Shown: piece after piece, positions 38,542 through 47,237 of the stretch
Numbering within the stretch: position 1 is the first letter of the stretch
Layout of the letters: each line of letters opens with the position of its first letter
NCBI GenBank assembly: GCA_028285085.1
Contig: JANQQI010000129.1
Location: 1-64,000, forward strand
Direction: 5' to 3'
DNA from: Saprospiraceae bacterium
GTDB lineage: Bacteria; Bacteroidota; Bacteroidia; Chitinophagales; Saprospiraceae
Length of the DNA: 64,000 bases
Notes under the pieces: model-generated
The model's input: only the letters and a program-made list of their open reading frames with translations
Databases searched by the model: none
Told to the model about the DNA's origin: nothing
Program-made: the position numbers and the translations under genes

Positions 38542-38991
38542 ATGGATAACATCAGCATCAGATTGGCTCAAACCGCTGACTTGCCTGCGATCTATGAATT
38601 GGTCAAAGAACTGGCCGTTTACGAAAAAGCTGGGGAGCAGGTGACGGCTAGCTTAGAGGACTATCAACGTGATTTTGCAGCAGGCATTTTTGAGGCGCAG
38701 GTTGCTGAAGTTGACAACCATATTGCTGGCACGGTCATTTACTATATGACCTATTCAACCTGGAAAGGTCGCATGCTTTATTTAGAAGACTTTGTGGTGC
38801 AGCAAGCTTATCGACGATATGGCATTGGGCAACGCCTTTTCGATGCTTTCCTCCAGACGGCTCGGGAGAAAGAAGCACGACTGGTCAAATGGCAAGTCCT
38901 TGACTGGAATGAACCGGCCATAGCTTTTTATCAGAAAAATCGAGCGATCATTGAGCAAGAATGGTGGAATGGTAAAATCTTTTTAGAATAA
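38542..38991 (+). CDS. GNAT-family N-acetyltransferase (diamine/thialysine type)
   Basis: The 149-residue protein starts at the ATG at 38542; an upstream TTG would add 13 residues that do not fit. The acetyl-CoA binding motif is VVQQAYRRYGIGQRLFDAF, followed by WNEPAIAFYQKNRA. The N-terminus (IRLAQTADLPAIYELVKELAVYEKAGEQV) and the pattern YLEDFVV are typical of the spermidine/spermine or thialysine acetyltransferase branch. It is transcribed away from the ribosomal operon. The substrate is inferred only from that resemblance; the protein ends WWNGKIFLE. Confidence 0.85.
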   Translation: MDNISIRLAQTADLPAIYELVKELAVYEKAGEQVTASLEDYQRDFAAGIFEAQVAEVDNHIAGTVIYYMTYSTWKGRMLYLEDFVVQQAYRRYGIGQRLFDAFLQTAREKEARLVKWQVLDWNEPAIAFYQKNRAIIEQEWWNGKIFLE

Positions 38992-39033
38992 CCCACGAGT
39001 GAGGTACGAAACCGTTCCAAGAAGGGATCGTCT

Positions 39034-39041
39034 TATATTTG
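39034..39041 (+). promoter_or_regulatory. Candidate -7 box before the frame at 39171
   Basis: TATATTTG matches TANNTTTG exactly. It is followed directly by an AT-rich inverted repeat (AAATATT at 39044-39050, AATATTT at 39056-39062). Confidence 0.35.
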
Positions 39042-39170
39042 TCAAATATTAATAGAATATTTGTATAAAATGTAAGAAGTTAGTAATTTAGTGTCCAAAT
39101 ATTGATCACATCTCCATTTTATCGGAGTTTTAAAATATAGTGTTTCATAGTGTGAGGGGTAACCGCTGCG

Positions 39171-39668
39171 GTGGTTGCTCCTTTTTTTCGTCTCTCCTTG
39201 CATTGTTTTTACGGAAATAGCTTACCTGGCTTAGCACCTTACCCATTTAAATATAGTTATCAGTTGGAAGAAGCAGATGTACTAACCAAAGTCGATGAAC
39301 AGATATATCAGCTGTCATTGGCCCATTGGTTTGAACATCAACTTTATCGAGTTGATGCAGACCAAAGAAGTCTGAACTATTTTGTCCCTTACGCAGGTAT
39401 TGATGCTTTCAATTATATCATCGAATTTGATCAGGAGATTCAGTTAGCAAACAAAGAAAATATCGACCAAAAAGTGGTCAATGACTGTGGTTCTTACAAT
39501 ATCTCAGCGAATCAAATCAACCCTAAAATGATTTCTATACGCGCCAAGTACATCATAAAAAGCAATCACATTAAAGCGGATTCGGTTAGTGATTTGTCAG
39601 ATTTGAATCGGGCAGCAACCCGAGCAGACGACGAGGGATTATATTTTCAAATCGTTTCTAACAAATAA
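39171..39668 (+). CDS. Hypothetical protein, start uncertain
   Basis: The frame of up to 165 codons opens with GTG at 39171; a stop lies just upstream (39153-39155), and there is no early ATG. Codon use and amino-acid make-up look like real coding sequence: a soluble, acidic, asparagine-rich protein (DAFNYIIEFDQEIQLANKENIDQ). I recognise no family. It stands alone between the acetyltransferase and the convergent polyprenyl synthase. GAGGGG (39154-39159) could be a ribosome-binding site for the GTG. It may also be the 3' remnant of a longer gene. Confidence 0.45.
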   Translation: MVAPFFRLSLHCFYGNSLPGLAPYPFKYSYQLEEADVLTKVDEQIYQLSLAHWFEHQLYRVDADQRSLNYFVPYAGIDAFNYIIEFDQEIQLANKENIDQKVVNDCGSYNISANQINPKMISIRAKYIIKSNHIKADSVSDLSDLNRAATRADDEGLYFQIVSNK

Positions 39669-39727
39669 AATACTCAGAAAAAAATCCGTTAATGACATTG
39701 GACGAAATCGGTCAAAAAAGTGGAGAA

Positions 39728-40702
39728 TTAGACCTCTCGTCCCATTAACTGGTCTGCTAACTGACGAAGATTTGATAATCGATCGGGTGTCACATTTAGC
39801 GCATCTAAGGCCGCATGAGCGCGTTGTAAATAATCATTCTGAACGACCTCGGCCGCTTCGCGCACTTGGAGTTGATTGAACAGGTTTTTAACCATAGCAA
39901 TTTTAGCTGCCTCGTCGGTCGTGGGTGTGTTCATTAGACTGTTTAGCTCAGCGGCAGTAGCCGAATCGGCGAGCTCTAGGGCTTTTAATACGAGATAGGT
40001 TTTTTTATTCTGCACGATATCACCGCCTACTTTTTTACCAAACTTAGCCGGATCGCCGAAGGTATCAAGAATATCGTCCTGCAATTGAAAAGCAATACCA
40101 ACATTCAGTCCAAAATCATAGATATGCTGCGCTTCGGTGGCTGAAGCACCGCCAATTAAAGCGCCCATTTGCATCCCTCCGGCCAGTAATACCGCCGTTT
40201 TGAGTCGAATCATATTAATATAGGCTTCGATAGAAACCGTGGATTGATTTTCAAAATCCATATCGAATTGTTGCCCTTCACATACGCCAATAGCCACAGC
40301 ATTGAAAATTTCTAATAGGCGTTGAGGTTGAGCGTAAGCGACTTGTCCCAGGTACTGATAAGCGTAGATCAGCATAACATCGCCCGAGAGAATGCCCGTA
40401 TTAACATCATAGAGCGTATGCACCGTTTGATGGCCACGACGCAGAGGTGCATCGTCCATAATATCATCGTGTAAGAGCGTGAAGTTATGGAATATTTCTA
40501 CTGCAAAAGCAGCGGGGAGCGCCGCATCAATCTCTTCCCGGAAGATATTACAGGCCATGAGCAGCATTACGGGACGAAGACGTTTGCCCCCTAAACCAAG
40601 GATGTAATTAACCGGAGCGTAAAGATGCTGAGGTTCTTGATTGAATTGTTGCTGTTGGTGATATTCCGAATAACGCGCTTGCAGTGATTTGACTGTTACC
40701 AT
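39728..40702 (-). CDS. Polyprenyl diphosphate synthase (short/medium chain)
   Basis: The 324-residue protein joins isopentenyl diphosphate units. The two aspartate-rich motifs are LLHDDIMDDAPLRRG and QLQDDILDTFGD, with KTAVLLAGGMQMGALIGG between them and the C-terminal basic KKVGGDIVQNKKTYL. These features belong to the farnesyl/geranylgeranyl synthase family. A geranylgeranyl diphosphate product would feed carotenoids made by crtD-cruF-crtZ, but chain length cannot be read here. I start at the ATG at 40700-40702; the longer form would begin with a TTG inside the -7 box at 40724. Confidence 0.9.
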   Translation of the reverse strand: MVTVKSLQARYSEYHQQQQFNQEPQHLYAPVNYILGLGGKRLRPVMLLMACNIFREEIDAALPAAFAVEIFHNFTLLHDDIMDDAPLRRGHQTVHTLYDVNTGILSGDVMLIYAYQYLGQVAYAQPQRLLEIFNAVAIGVCEGQQFDMDFENQSTVSIEAYINMIRLKTAVLLAGGMQMGALIGGASATEAQHIYDFGLNVGIAFQLQDDILDTFGDPAKFGKKVGGDIVQNKKTYLVLKALELADSATAAELNSLMNTPTTDEAAKIAMVKNLFNQLQVREAAEVVQNDYLQRAHAALDALNVTPDRLSNLRQLADQLMGREV

Positions 40703-40723
40703 GATCCTGATCGGGACTTTTGG

Positions 40724-40731
40724 CAAACATA
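40724..40731 (-). promoter_or_regulatory. -7 box of the polyprenyl synthase gene
   Basis: The minus strand reads TATGTTTG, an exact TANNTTTG match 21 bases before the chosen ATG. Its position excludes the upstream TTG as a start. Confidence 0.5.
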
Positions 40732-41114
40732 ATCAATGCCGCGTTAATTATAGCTATCCGGACAGATTATCGTTCTAGATTTTCCTCTTAGCCAGTAAAT
40801 GCTATTTGTAGCGTTTTAGTCGGAGTCTATTCAAAATACCGATAGGATTTTGAGTAGAAAGATCGTTTTAAAATTGTAATTTCATTAGTGCAAGTTGTAA
40901 TTAATTCGAAGCAAATCTTTATTTTTTGCCTGTCACGTTTTTTATTTATATTTTTATTTTACCGATACAAGCTGCTCTATCTAGCGTCTCAAAGCACTTA
41001 CAGGCTATCAGATTGTTAAAATATGGTCTTCTTCTTAGCCAATAGTAAAGCCGGTATTATAATTGTAACATTTGTTTTTGTATCCCGTTTGAGATACCGT
41101 AATACATACATGAA
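40732..41114. other. Intergenic region, no gene seen
   Basis: This AT-rich stretch separates divergent genes. It holds one clear hairpin: TCTATTCAAAAT (40826-40837) pairs with ATTTTGAGTAGA (40847-40858) over 12 bp with one wobble pair and a 9-base loop. A weaker hairpin (GTATC/GATAC, 41080-41097) lies just before the response regulator. No exact TANNTTTG box was found for the rightward gene. Confidence 0.5.
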
Positions 41115-41561
41115 ATGATAAAAACATCAAGACCCGTGAATATCTTGCTCATTGAAGACAATCCTGGCGATGTCCGTCTGACCCAAGAAGCATTTAAGGA
41201 AGGACGACTTGCTATCGATCTAAATGTAGTGATGGACGGCGTCGAAGCTATTAATTATCTGAAAAAAGAAGGTAATTATAGCGATGCTACCACTCCCGAC
41301 CTCATACTCCTGGACCTCAATCTGCCGAAACGAGATGGCCGTGAGGTATTACAGGAAATTAAAACCGACGACCACCTTAAACGTATCCCGGTTGTCGTTC
41401 TAACCACTTCAAATGCCGAACAGGATATATTAAAAAGTTACAATCTACATGTGAATTGTTATATCAACAAGCCAGTAGATTTTGATAAGTTTTTTGACAT
41501 TATCCAAAAAATAGAAGATTTTTGGTTAAGCACGGCTATCTTACCAACTATGGTAAAATAG
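41115..41561 (+). CDS. Single-domain response regulator (Rcp1 type)
   Basis: The 148-residue protein is a lone receiver domain. The acidic pocket is in LLIEDNPGDV, the phospho-acceptor is Asp67 (LILLDLNLPKRDG), and the conserved Thr/Lys are in VVVLTTS and CYINKPVDF. The pattern fits the Rcp1 group, receivers that accept phosphate from phytochrome-type kinases, and the kinase at 13324 has the matching HisKA type. It lies 37 bases before a hybrid protein with a receiver of the same kind, so the two are probably co-transcribed. Confidence 0.92.
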   Translation: MIKTSRPVNILLIEDNPGDVRLTQEAFKEGRLAIDLNVVMDGVEAINYLKKEGNYSDATTPDLILLDLNLPKRDGREVLQEIKTDDHLKRIPVVVLTTSNAEQDILKSYNLHVNCYINKPVDFDKFFDIIQKIEDFWLSTAILPTMVK

Positions 41562-41598
41562 CAACCTCGGCCTGTGTAGTGAAAGAGAGCACCACATT

Positions 41599-43554
41599 AT
41601 GAGCAGCATGAATAATTTAACACACATTCTCCTGATTGAGGACAATCCCGGTGATGTCAATCTGGTAAAAATTTATCTAAAGGACTCATCGATCAAGCAC
41701 GAATTGCATCACGCTGATTCGTTCTTCGATGGCGTGGATACTGCCAAGAATCAGGAAATAGATTTGGTGCTACTTGATCTTTCCCTGCCCGATAGTACGG
41801 GCTTCAAAACCCTGTCTAACTTTCTCGAAAAATGTCCGGGATTACCCGTAATTGTACTCACTGGTATTAATAATGAAATTGTTGGGAATCAAGCCGTCAA
41901 GGCTGGTGCTCAGGATTTTCTGGTAAAAGGCCAGTTTGACGGTAAGCTGCTAGGACGCGCAATCCGTTACGCGATGCAGCGATATAAGACACAATTAAAA
42001 CTGGAGAAGACCGCCAATGAGCTCGCACTGAGTGAAAGACGCTACGTCGAAGCTCAAGAGATGGCTCACTTTGGTAGTTGGGAAATGGATATTGTGTCCA
42101 ACAGCATGCGGTGGACCGATGAGATGTACCGCATTTTCGGGTTTTATCCTACCAGTTTTGCGCCTACGCTTTCGGATTATATGAATTATGTCCATCTGGA
42201 GGATCGAAAAATGGTCGAATCATTTTTTGAAGAAGCCGCTAAGGATGGGCAACTGCACCAACTTGAGCACCGCATCGTGGTAGATGGCCGAAATATCAAG
42301 TATATCTCGATCCAAGCCAAAGTCTATTTCGAAGAAGCGACCAATAAAATACTTTTGGTGGGAGCCGTGCAGGATATTACTGAGCGTAAGCTATCCGAAC
42401 AGCTGATTATTGAAAAAAATATTTCTAACAAGGCTTCGAAAGTTAAGGAAGAAGCTTTGGCAGAGATGAGTTTCCATATCCGTACCCCACTTTCTTCGAT
42501 TGTCAATCTACTGTATCTAATCGATAATACTTCAACTAGCAACCAACAGCGGGAGTATCTCGATGGTTTGAAAACCTCAGTAGATGACCTTTCAATGATG
42601 ATCAATAACCTACTGAATTTTAGTGTATTGATCACTGAGCAGTTGAAAGTTGAAGACGAGGAAATTAAGGTCAACGACTTCATGGTCGGCATACAAAAGG
42701 TCCTACAGATCAAATCGGAGAACGCCCATTTGGAGCTACAATTTGATTTAGCGGAGCGTATGCCGGAAAAGGTGATTAGCGATTCTAATAAGCTAACGCA
42801 AATCATCTATAATCTCATTGATACGGTCATCCGACAAAGTCCTGAGCACAGTAAGGTGAATATCCAGATGCGCAATCAAGGCTTCCAAGATGAAACGGAT
42901 CAGCTTTTTTTGAATGTCCATAATCCGCAATTGCAGCTGAGTAGCGAGAAGATTCAGGAGATGCTTGAAGCTGATAAACTACTGGAAGTCTATAGCGAAG
43001 ATCCTTCGGAAGAGGTGAAAAGCCAACTAGGTATGGCTATCGTCGCAAAGTTGATCAAAACGATGCAGGGTACCCTGATGATTGAATGTGACGAGCATAC
43101 CGGTACGAATTTGCGTGTTAATATTCCAGTGCGGGTACCGAAGCAACTGCGTTTTTCAGCTTCTGATAAGCCCGATGCGCCACTCCGCATTCTACTGGTT
43201 GAGGATCACTTCCTCAATCAAATTGCTACGAAAAAAGTACTTACGACCTGGTCCTCTTTTGTCAGTGTTGACATTGCTGAAAATGGTCTTGTTGGTGTAG
43301 AGAAATACCGCGAACACGGTTACGATATCATTTTGATGGACTTGCAGATGCCTGTAATGACCGGGATCGAAGCGTCACGGAAAATCAGAGAACAGAGCAG
43401 TGTTCCAATCATTGCCCTGACGGCCAATAGCTCCAAGCAAGAAGCGGAGCGTTGTTTTGAAGCCGGAATCAATGACTATATCGCCAAGCCATTCAAGCCA
43501 CAAGATTTGTATCGCAAAATCATGGAGCAACTCATTACCGTTGCGACTCAATAA
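41599..43554 (+). CDS. Hybrid protein: receiver-PAS-HisKA-degenerate ATPase-receiver
   Basis: The 651-residue protein begins with a receiver (Asp60 in LVLLDLSLPD). A PAS domain follows (MAHFGSWEMDIVSNSMRWTDEMYRIFGF, about 150-275) and then a HisKA helix with His293 (EMSFHIRTPLSSI). In the ATPase region the G1 box is not recognisable (VHNPQLQLS where D-x-G-x-G is expected) and G2 has become QLGMAIVAKLI. The C-terminal receiver is intact (Asp581 in IILMDLQMPVMTG, K in AKPFKP). It has no membrane segments. It may therefore work as a phosphotransfer or scaffold protein rather than as a kinase; that is inference. A strong terminator follows. Confidence 0.88.
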   Translation: MSSMNNLTHILLIEDNPGDVNLVKIYLKDSSIKHELHHADSFFDGVDTAKNQEIDLVLLDLSLPDSTGFKTLSNFLEKCPGLPVIVLTGINNEIVGNQAVKAGAQDFLVKGQFDGKLLGRAIRYAMQRYKTQLKLEKTANELALSERRYVEAQEMAHFGSWEMDIVSNSMRWTDEMYRIFGFYPTSFAPTLSDYMNYVHLEDRKMVESFFEEAAKDGQLHQLEHRIVVDGRNIKYISIQAKVYFEEATNKILLVGAVQDITERKLSEQLIIEKNISNKASKVKEEALAEMSFHIRTPLSSIVNLLYLIDNTSTSNQQREYLDGLKTSVDDLSMMINNLLNFSVLITEQLKVEDEEIKVNDFMVGIQKVLQIKSENAHLELQFDLAERMPEKVISDSNKLTQIIYNLIDTVIRQSPEHSKVNIQMRNQGFQDETDQLFLNVHNPQLQLSSEKIQEMLEADKLLEVYSEDPSEEVKSQLGMAIVAKLIKTMQGTLMIECDEHTGTNLRVNIPVRVPKQLRFSASDKPDAPLRILLVEDHFLNQIATKKVLTTWSSFVSVDIAENGLVGVEKYREHGYDIILMDLQMPVMTGIEASRKIREQSSVPIIALTANSSKQEAERCFEAGINDYIAKPFKPQDLYRKIMEQLITVATQ

Positions 43555-43577
43555 ACGATCTTATTACTCATATTCGG

Positions 43578-43616
43578 ACCGGCCAAATCAAGTGAAACCT
43601 GATTTGGCCGGTTTTA
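43578..43616 (+). terminator. Intrinsic terminator after the hybrid protein gene
   Basis: A perfect 13 bp stem (43578-43590 with 43600-43612) and 9-base loop are followed by TTTT, 23 bases after the stop codon. Confidence 0.85.
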
Positions 43617-43712
43617 GTTGATAACCCTCTGATTTATTGATAAGTAATACTTTAAGTAAAGAATTATTTATAAAATGTAAACCCAAAACAAAACACCTAC
43701 AATTATTTTCCC

Positions 43713-43804
43713 TATTTTTGTTCTACAAAGAGAGTATAAAATCAAACCTTTCCGCATTTCAGAGATCAATTTGTAATTTCTGGGGAATTCTCCAGGATTT
43801 TTTT
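43713..43804 (+). ncRNA. Candidate small RNA or attenuator upstream of the oxoamine synthase
   Basis: TATTTTTG at 43713-43720 is an exact -7 box. About 60 bases later a stem (CTGGGG/TTCCAG-type, 43780-43785 with 43790-43795, two more pairs outside) with an AATT loop is followed by seven T (43798-43804), the form of an intrinsic terminator. The RNA between would be about 75-80 bases. No frame of note lies inside. It may be a free small RNA or a premature stop in the leader of the gene at 44079. Confidence 0.4.
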
Positions 43805-44078
43805 GGGAGACCTGCCTCAAAAAAGCCTATTCCAAATGATATTTCATTTCCGAGCATTACAATGCTAGGCAATTGCTTCATAACAGTTGTTGAAACATTA
43901 ACGCGCTTGGAAAATGGTATTTTTTAACCAAAGAGAGCAGATGGCAATCTCCATTTTTAAGAACGTGTTAGTAGCTTTCTACAACCGATAACGCCTCCTC
44001 ATCGGTTGTCCGAGAGTTTGAACTTTTAAATGGTATAGTAAAAGTCCCTATGCTTTCCCAGAAGGACGTGAAAGAACT
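43805..44078 (+). other. Leader of the oxoamine synthase gene with hairpin
   Basis: No credible gene is seen. ACAACCGAT (43981-43989) pairs perfectly with ATCGGTTGT (44001-44009) around an 11-base loop that contains CCTCCT, 70 bases before the start codon at 44079. AAGGACGTG shortly before the start may serve as a ribosome-binding site. Confidence 0.45.
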
Positions 44079-45317
44079 ATGGACATCACACAAAAACTGC
44101 AACGAAAAGCAACGGTTTGGCAGCAGTATAGCCAACATCATGGCTACTTGCATCATACCGAATTGAAAGGTAAGATTGGCAGCAAGATGCACTACGAGGG
44201 GAAGGAATATCTCGTCTGGTGCCTCAATGATTACCTTGGCCTTATGGATCACGAAGCCGGTATTACCGCAGCTACCGAAGCTACCGCTGAATATGGTCCA
44301 TCCTATCCACATTCCGTCCGATTAACGGTTGGACACACGCAAGCACACACCGAACTGGAAGATCAGCTGGCTAAGTTTATGCAGCGAGAAGAAGCCATGC
44401 TTGTCAATCTGGGCTATCAGGGGTTTATGTCCATTATCGATGCACTGACCGATCGGCACGATACCATCATCTACGATCAAAATGTACATGCCTGCCTCAT
44501 CGATGGTATCCGACTACACAATGGACGCAAATTTGCCTTTAAGCATAATTCTGTGGAACACCTTGAGCAGCAACTTGAGCGGGCCATGAAAACCCATCGT
44601 CCCGAGCACGGCATGCTCCTGGTTGTCGTTGATGGCTTGTATAGCATGCAAGGAGAAACGGCACCTTTGGATCAGATTGTTGCTCTGAAAGCAAAATATG
44701 ACTTCGCTTTATTCGTAGATGATAGCCACGCTTTTGGTGTCTTTGGAGCGGAAGGCCGAGGTACACCGGAACATTATCAGGTAGAAGAAGCAGTTGATGT
44801 CTATGTATCAACGTTCACCAAAGCACTCGGAAATTTAGGAGGGTTCGTTGCGGCCAAGAAAGAGATCATCGAATTCTTACGCTTCACGGTCCGTTCACAG
44901 ATCTTCAGTCGCACTATGCCCCTACCAATGGTTCGTTCTGTACAGCAAAACCTAAAGATCATGCAAGCTGAACCAGAACGACGGGCGATATTATGGCGTA
45001 ATACCCGTTATTTTCAGGATGGGTTGCGGCAATTACAAATTGCTTTTGGACAGACTGAAAGTCCAATTACACCAGTTCAAATCAATGCTTCGCTAGATGA
45101 GGGGTTGAAAATTTTGATGGCATTACGCGAAATGGGCATTTTCAGCTATCTCGTGGTCTACCCGGTGGTCGAAAAGGGATTGTGTCTTTTCCGTATGGTT
45201 TGTTCTTATAACCATTCAATTGAAGATATTGACCAAACCTTAAATGCTTTTCGTCAATTAAAAGAAAAATATCCTTCAGCACTGAGTCCAAGAAGCACCA
45301 TAGAGATCAATCCATAA
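44079..45317 (+). CDS. Serine-palmitoyltransferase-like alpha-oxoamine synthase
   Basis: The 412-residue PLP enzyme belongs to the family that condenses an amino acid with an acyl-CoA. The PLP lysine is Lys248 (STFTKALGNLGGF); His137 (NVHACLIDG) and Asp214/His217 (FVDDSHAFG) complete the cofactor site. The stretch RSQIFSRTMPLPMV is characteristic of the Bacteroidota serine palmitoyltransferase branch, which makes sphingolipids or, from cysteate, sulfonolipids of gliding bacteria. The glycine-rich loop common in the family is replaced by GPSYPHSVRL, so the substrate may differ. Its leader contains a possible attenuator. I leave the product undecided. Confidence 0.82.
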   Translation: MDITQKLQRKATVWQQYSQHHGYLHHTELKGKIGSKMHYEGKEYLVWCLNDYLGLMDHEAGITAATEATAEYGPSYPHSVRLTVGHTQAHTELEDQLAKFMQREEAMLVNLGYQGFMSIIDALTDRHDTIIYDQNVHACLIDGIRLHNGRKFAFKHNSVEHLEQQLERAMKTHRPEHGMLLVVVDGLYSMQGETAPLDQIVALKAKYDFALFVDDSHAFGVFGAEGRGTPEHYQVEEAVDVYVSTFTKALGNLGGFVAAKKEIIEFLRFTVRSQIFSRTMPLPMVRSVQQNLKIMQAEPERRAILWRNTRYFQDGLRQLQIAFGQTESPITPVQINASLDEGLKILMALREMGIFSYLVVYPVVEKGLCLFRMVCSYNHSIEDIDQTLNAFRQLKEKYPSALSPRSTIEINP

Positions 45318-45508
45318 GGCTAAGATTGCTATTTTATAGTTACAAATGAAGGCGTCTCACCAAGACACCCACAGCCTGCAATTAGCACAACGCCTCTATA
45401 AATCCATCTTTTTCGAGTATCTTGCTCTAAAGAGATATTTCTCTTTGGAGTATTAAGAATTATTGATCGAAAGATAATACTCTCGATCACTTTAACGCGA
45501 TTACCAGT
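45318..45508. other. Intergenic region with hairpin
   Basis: A stem of 11 bp (45425-45435 with 45440-45450, one wobble pair) and 4-base loop lies 58 bases before the amidohydrolase gene. There is no T run, so its role is unclear. No promoter match was found. Confidence 0.35.
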
Positions 45509-47224
45509 ATGAAATCAACTTACACTTATCTTTCTCTTTTCATCTTGCTATGTAGTACTTGGGCTTGTGAAACGCCCCAAACAGAAAAAGCTGATCTGAT
45601 TCTTTTCAACGGCAATATTCATACTGTTGATACGCTACATCCTAAAGTAGAAGCTATTGCTTGTAAAGGAGATCGCATCATCGCGCTTGGTAGCAACAAA
45701 GATATTGAAGCTTACACCAAGGCGGATACACGTCGTATTGATCTTGAAGGGCGATTCGCGATGCCCGGCTTTATTGAAGGCCACGGTCATTTCTCTAATC
45801 TGGGTAAAAGCTTACAGAATCTTAATTTCCTCAAATCAAAAAACTGGGACGACATTGTCACTCAGGTCACCCAACGCGCTGAAGAACTTAGCCCGGGCGA
45901 ATGGATCGAAGGGCGGGGCTGGCATCAGGAAAAATGGGATAAACGACCTCAAGGTGCTGTTCATGGTTATCCTTTGCACGACGATCTTAGTGCTTTAACA
46001 CCGGATAATCCGGTTATTTTATACCACGCTAGTGGTCATTCGCTTTACGCTAATGCCAAAGCAATGGCCTTAGCCGGAGTAAGTGTAGAAACGCCAAATC
46101 CCGCCGGCGGTGAAATCGTACGAACGAGCGACGGCCAAGCGATTGGTGTCTTCGAAGAGCGTGCCATGCGGATTATTCAGCAAGCCTATATGGCTTATCG
46201 AGATAGTATTCCAGAAGAACAACGCCTTGCGCGTTGGCAAGAAGGCATAGCCTTAGCTGAAGCTGAATGTTTACGCTACGGTGTGACCTCTTTTCAAGAC
46301 GCTGGATCGACTTTTACCGAAATCGACCGCTACCATGCCATGGCGGAAGCCAACGAGCTTGACGTCCGACTGTGGGCCATGGTGCGCCATTCTTCGGCTC
46401 AGATGATTGGTCGGCTTGATCCATTTCCCATTATCGATGCTGGTGATCACTTTTTCACCAGCCGGGCCATCAAATCAGAGGTCGACGGCGCGCTCGGTGC
46501 TTTTGGGGCCTGGCTACTGCGCGCCTACAACGATAAGCCTAACTTCGTTGGCCAAAATACTACAACCATTGAGGAGGTCGAAAAGATTGCGCAGTTGGCC
46601 CGACAACACGATTTACAACTTTGTGTCCATGCTATCGGAGACCGCGCTAATCGCGAAGTACTAAATATCTTTGAGCGCGCGCTCGGTGAAAATGCACAAT
46701 CCGATCATCGCTGGCGGATCGAACACGCTCAGCATCTCGATCCTGCGGATATTCCTCGTTTCCAGGAACTGAAAACGATCGCCTCGATGCAAGGCATTCA
46801 TTGTACTTCAGATGCGCCCTTTGTGGTTGATCGTCTAGGGGAAGAGCGCGCTCGGGTGGGTGCCTATCCTTGGCGCTCTTTGCTTGACGCCGATGTAGTA
46901 ATTGCAAACGGTACGGATGCCCCAGTGGAAGATCTCAGCCCGTTTGAATGTCTTTATGCCTCGGTGACACGCAAGCGAAGTGATAATGGCTTCGAATTTT
47001 TTCCACAGCAACGCATGACCCGCGAAGAAGCCATATACTCTTACACGCTCGGAAATGCATTTGCTGCTTTTGAAGAACAGGATAAAGGTTCTTTGGAAGT
47101 CGGGAAATTAGCGGACATCGTGGTTTTGTCCAATGATTTAATGAATTGCGAAGACTCAGCCATTCTTGACACGAAGGTCTTACTCACCATTATTGGCGGC
47201 CAATTGAAATACGAAAAGGAATAG
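45509..47224 (+). CDS. Amidohydrolase (YtcJ-like), probable lipoprotein
   Basis: The 571-residue protein has a hydrophobic N-terminus ending at Cys20 (LFILLCSTWAC), consistent with a lipoprotein signal. The amidohydrolase fold begins with ADLILFNGNIHTVD. Metal ligands are His92 and His94 (IEGHGHFSN), later histidines in CVHAIGDRAN and IEHAQHLDP, and an aspartate in NGTDAPVEDL. The end (GSLEVGKLADIVVLS) is the usual small beta domain. YtcJ-type enzymes hydrolyse amide or ester bonds of unknown substrates. Its stop lies 13 bases from the convergent Crp/Fnr gene with a 6 bp hairpin between. Confidence 0.9.
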   Translation: MKSTYTYLSLFILLCSTWACETPQTEKADLILFNGNIHTVDTLHPKVEAIACKGDRIIALGSNKDIEAYTKADTRRIDLEGRFAMPGFIEGHGHFSNLGKSLQNLNFLKSKNWDDIVTQVTQRAEELSPGEWIEGRGWHQEKWDKRPQGAVHGYPLHDDLSALTPDNPVILYHASGHSLYANAKAMALAGVSVETPNPAGGEIVRTSDGQAIGVFEERAMRIIQQAYMAYRDSIPEEQRLARWQEGIALAEAECLRYGVTSFQDAGSTFTEIDRYHAMAEANELDVRLWAMVRHSSAQMIGRLDPFPIIDAGDHFFTSRAIKSEVDGALGAFGAWLLRAYNDKPNFVGQNTTTIEEVEKIAQLARQHDLQLCVHAIGDRANREVLNIFERALGENAQSDHRWRIEHAQHLDPADIPRFQELKTIASMQGIHCTSDAPFVVDRLGEERARVGAYPWRSLLDADVVIANGTDAPVEDLSPFECLYASVTRKRSDNGFEFFPQQRMTREEAIYSYTLGNAFAAFEEQDKGSLEVGKLADIVVLSNDLMNCEDSAILDTKVLLTIIGGQLKYEKE

Positions 47225-47237
47225 CTTAAAGTAAGCT
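47223..47237. terminator. Compact hairpin between convergent genes
   Basis: AGCTTA/TAAGCT with a 3-base AAG loop fills the gap between the two stop codons. The junction of crtZ and the gene at 4522 has a similar one (ACATTA/TAATGT, 4505-4519). Both could act in either direction; neither has a long T run. Confidence 0.35.

Noticed and set aside
43637-43927. 96-codon plus-strand frame in the gap before the oxoamine synthase
   Set aside because: Composition is not protein-like, it crosses the promoter and terminator signals at 43713-43804, and it has no family resemblance.
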